Shown here: positions 62,418 through 64,000 of the stretch, piece by piece | Position numbering within the stretch: the first letter of the stretch is position 1 | Layout of the letters: each line of letters starts with the position of its first letter | DNA from: Epichloe hybrida | Lineage: Eukaryota > Ascomycota > Sordariomycetes > Hypocreales > Clavicipitaceae | Assembly: GCA_019022495.1 (NCBI GenBank) | Contig: JAFEKR010000014.1 | Coordinates: 434,001 to 498,000 of the forward strand | DNA: 64,000 nt | Reading direction: 5' to 3' | Translations under genes and position numbers: made by a program | The notes under the pieces: model-generated | Seen by the model: only the letters and a program-made list of their open reading frames with translations | Database searches by the model: none | Told to the model about the DNA's origin: nothing

Positions 62418-63575
62418 TCAATCGTACCCGTCTCGTTGTCCCCCCCCCTCTTCCGACGCCGTCAATCCCATCAACGTCCGCGTTCTGTTCCTGCCCGACC
62501 TGTCGTACAGGTACGCGATGACGAGGGAAGCCACCAGCATGTACGCAGACGAGACACCCATCCAGACGAGCTCCGCCCGGTACGCCCGGTTCCACTCCAG
62601 CCTCGCGGCGCTCTCGATGTCGTCGGCGTTGAGCAGGCCGACGCCCTCCTCCACGAGCGCCTGCCAGACGAGATCGCGTCGTGATATGGGCCACGCGGGC
62701 GTGCCCCAGTACCTCGATGTCAGGTTCCTGGCCGCGGCCGCCTGCAGCGAGGCGCGCATCTTGCCGCGCTGGCTGGCGCTCAGCGATGTGAGCACCGTGC
62801 CGAGTTCGCGCGGGAAGGGAGCCGATGCGGTGTGGAACTTGGCGAGAGGCAGACCTAGCAGCGATTCTGCCTGGCAACCCGGCAGGGTGCCGAAATTCGA
62901 CGCGTCGGTGAGCAATCCGAGTGGTGCGTCGAGGAAGCTGTCGGGGTAACGAGATAACGCGTCGCATCCGATGCCCGTGATGTTGGAGGAGGACCTCGCC
63001 AGGTTTCCTGTCCCGACCACGGTGATGGGGCCACGTTTGAGAACCGGTTTCGCCGTAGGGTTCGCCGTCGCGTCGTACTCGAGCCTCGAGAGGTAGCCGC
63101 GCTCCCGCAGAGGTTGCAGCTGCTTGTCCACGACTGGCCAGATGTCGGTTGCGTTTCCCTTGACGTCGAGGAGGAGCACCAGTGTGGTCCCGGGGGAGGA
63201 TTGATACACGCCGTTGGGCACAGGGCCCCGGTCGCCGGGAACATGGACGTGGGCCGGATTGAGCTTGTCCAAGATTTGCTGGAGGGGATCAAGGTACAGC
63301 GACTGCAGAGTGCGCGCTTCGGACAGTTGCGAGGCATGGTGGCCGACCAGCAAGTTGGCCCCGTCGGGCGAAAGCCAGATGTCGGCCTCGACGGACATGC
63401 ATCCGGCCGCGAGGGCCGAGTAAAGCGGCCGCGGGCGCCAATAGTCATTGTGCGAATGGACGGGGACGGGTATCACGGACCGCGAATGGTCTCCCAGGTA
63501 TGTCTGCGGCGTTGGTGGTGCGTTCGCATCGAGCGGGTTGATGGAGATGAAGTTGTGTGATAGGGTCGATCTCAT
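62418..63575 (-). CDS. AIM6-like PLC-type phosphodiesterase
   Basis: 385 residues in one exon from the first Met. The AIM6 (altered inheritance of mitochondria 6) signature H-S-H-N-D-Y-W is at 40-46. It is followed by G-C-x-S-V-E-A-D-I-W (58-67, catalytic Glu63 and Asp65) and L-L-V-G-H-H (75-80). These belong to the PLC-like TIM-barrel phosphodiesterase fold. An L-L-L-D-V-K block gives a further acidic site. A single hydrophobic segment (about 336-357) lies near the C-terminus, followed by a basic tail, suggesting a membrane anchor. The frame stays open about 50 bp upstream of the Met with hydrophobic residues, and a pyrimidine-rich tract ends in AAG there. A 5' exon coding a signal or anchor may therefore exist, and the start is uncertain. 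Substrate unknown. Confidence 0.85.
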   Translation of the reverse strand: MRSTLSHNFISINPLDANAPPTPQTYLGDHSRSVIPVPVHSHNDYWRPRPLYSALAAGCMSVEADIWLSPDGANLLVGHHASQLSEARTLQSLYLDPLQQILDKLNPAHVHVPGDRGPVPNGVYQSSPGTTLVLLLDVKGNATDIWPVVDKQLQPLRERGYLSRLEYDATANPTAKPVLKRGPITVVGTGNLARSSSNITGIGCDALSRYPDSFLDAPLGLLTDASNFGTLPGCQAESLLGLPLAKFHTASAPFPRELGTVLTSLSASQRGKMRASLQAAAARNLTSRYWGTPAWPISRRDLVWQALVEEGVGLLNADDIESAARLEWNRAYRAELVWMGVSSAYMLVASLVIAYLYDRSGRNRTRTLMGLTASEEGGGQRDGYD

Positions 63576-64000
63576 GGCCTTGGGCTGGGCAGCCCATGTG
63601 ATGGCGAGGATGATGGCACTTGTTGGAGAAGGAGCAGAGCCGGATCAGCAACCAGAAAAGTGAGGAGAGGAGAGAAAAAGAAAAGCAACAAGAAAAAGTC
63701 ACCAAATTCTTCCTGCCGGCATGTGTGAGGCGGCGTGAAGGCGGTTGGTCCCTACATGGCAATTCCTGTTCCTCCACTGGCCACGAGCCACAGAAGCAAC
63801 GGCCGGGCGCATGGATGCTCTGCTGCAGGCTTGTTGACCTGGTAGCTCACAATGACACCATTTGCCAGCTTTTCCTCGGACCTGCACGTCGTCGTCGTGG
63901 TTTCCGGAGAGGTATCCGACGTCGGTTGAGCAGTGTCCATGCCCGGGTCGTCTATCGGGGAATACACATGTTGGGTTCGAGATACGATGGACGAGACATG
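63576..64000. promoter_or_regulatory. Upstream region of the phosphodiesterase gene
   Basis: Contains a CT-rich tract on the minus strand (63650-63690) and a short minus-strand ORF beginning at 63967. That ORF could be a 5' exon, but no donor/acceptor pair in the right phase was found. Otherwise nothing clear. Confidence 0.4.

Overview
The window looks like nuclear DNA of a filamentous ascomycete (Pezizomycotina, perhaps a Sordariomycete). Evidence: short GT-AG introns of 63-133 nt, fungal gene families (BYS1, RNase T2, AIM6-like phosphodiesterase, Baeyer-Villiger monooxygenase), and a sharp two-part composition. Bases 1 to about 53,400 are extremely AT-rich, TpA-loaded and full of TAG/TAA stops, with every coding relic mutated CpA to TpA. 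That is the signature of repeat-induced point mutation (RIP). From about 53,400 to 64,000 the DNA is balanced to GC-rich and carries ordinary genes.

Left part (1-53,400) is a nested transposon graveyard with no intact gene. In order: a 0.75-kb retroposon-like repeat; a Helitron Rep-helicase relic whose single frame survives about 1,460 codons; a 67-bp tandem repeat and a duplicated hairpin; a LINE reverse transcriptase relic (minus); hAT-type elements; LTR relics; then an old minus-strand Gypsy element cut into pieces by Copia A (22,706-29,601, TSD TATAG), a 12.7-kb hAT with transposase relic (30,165-42,823, TSD GCCCTAGG) and Copia B (42,858-50,895, TSD AGTCT). The big hAT itself holds a complete plus-strand Gypsy (34,291-41,609, TSD TAAAT) and a solo Copia LTR. 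Copia B holds further hAT copies. Target-site duplications for ten insertions can be read directly, so much of the insertion order is fixed.

Right part (53,400-64,000): a two-exon hypothetical gene (+), a BYS1-family secreted protein (-), a small secreted protein with an internal duplication (+), a Baeyer-Villiger-type flavin monooxygenase with four +1 frameshifts (+), a GNAT acetyltransferase (-), tRNA-Glu(CUC) (+), a secreted RNase T2 (-) and an AIM6-like membrane-anchored phosphodiesterase (-). They do not form an obvious pathway. Three of the products are secreted, which fits a gene-sparse, repeat-bordering neighbourhood.

The most unusual signal is the hAT family. Its copies share termini (CAGAG...CTCTG), 8-bp duplications and internal sequence, but carry different subterminal pentamer-type arrays (TATTG, TAGTG or CATTA type). 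One copy has a 10-bp internal repeat expanded to about 1 kb. No homology search was possible; family assignments rest on motifs read through RIP stops.
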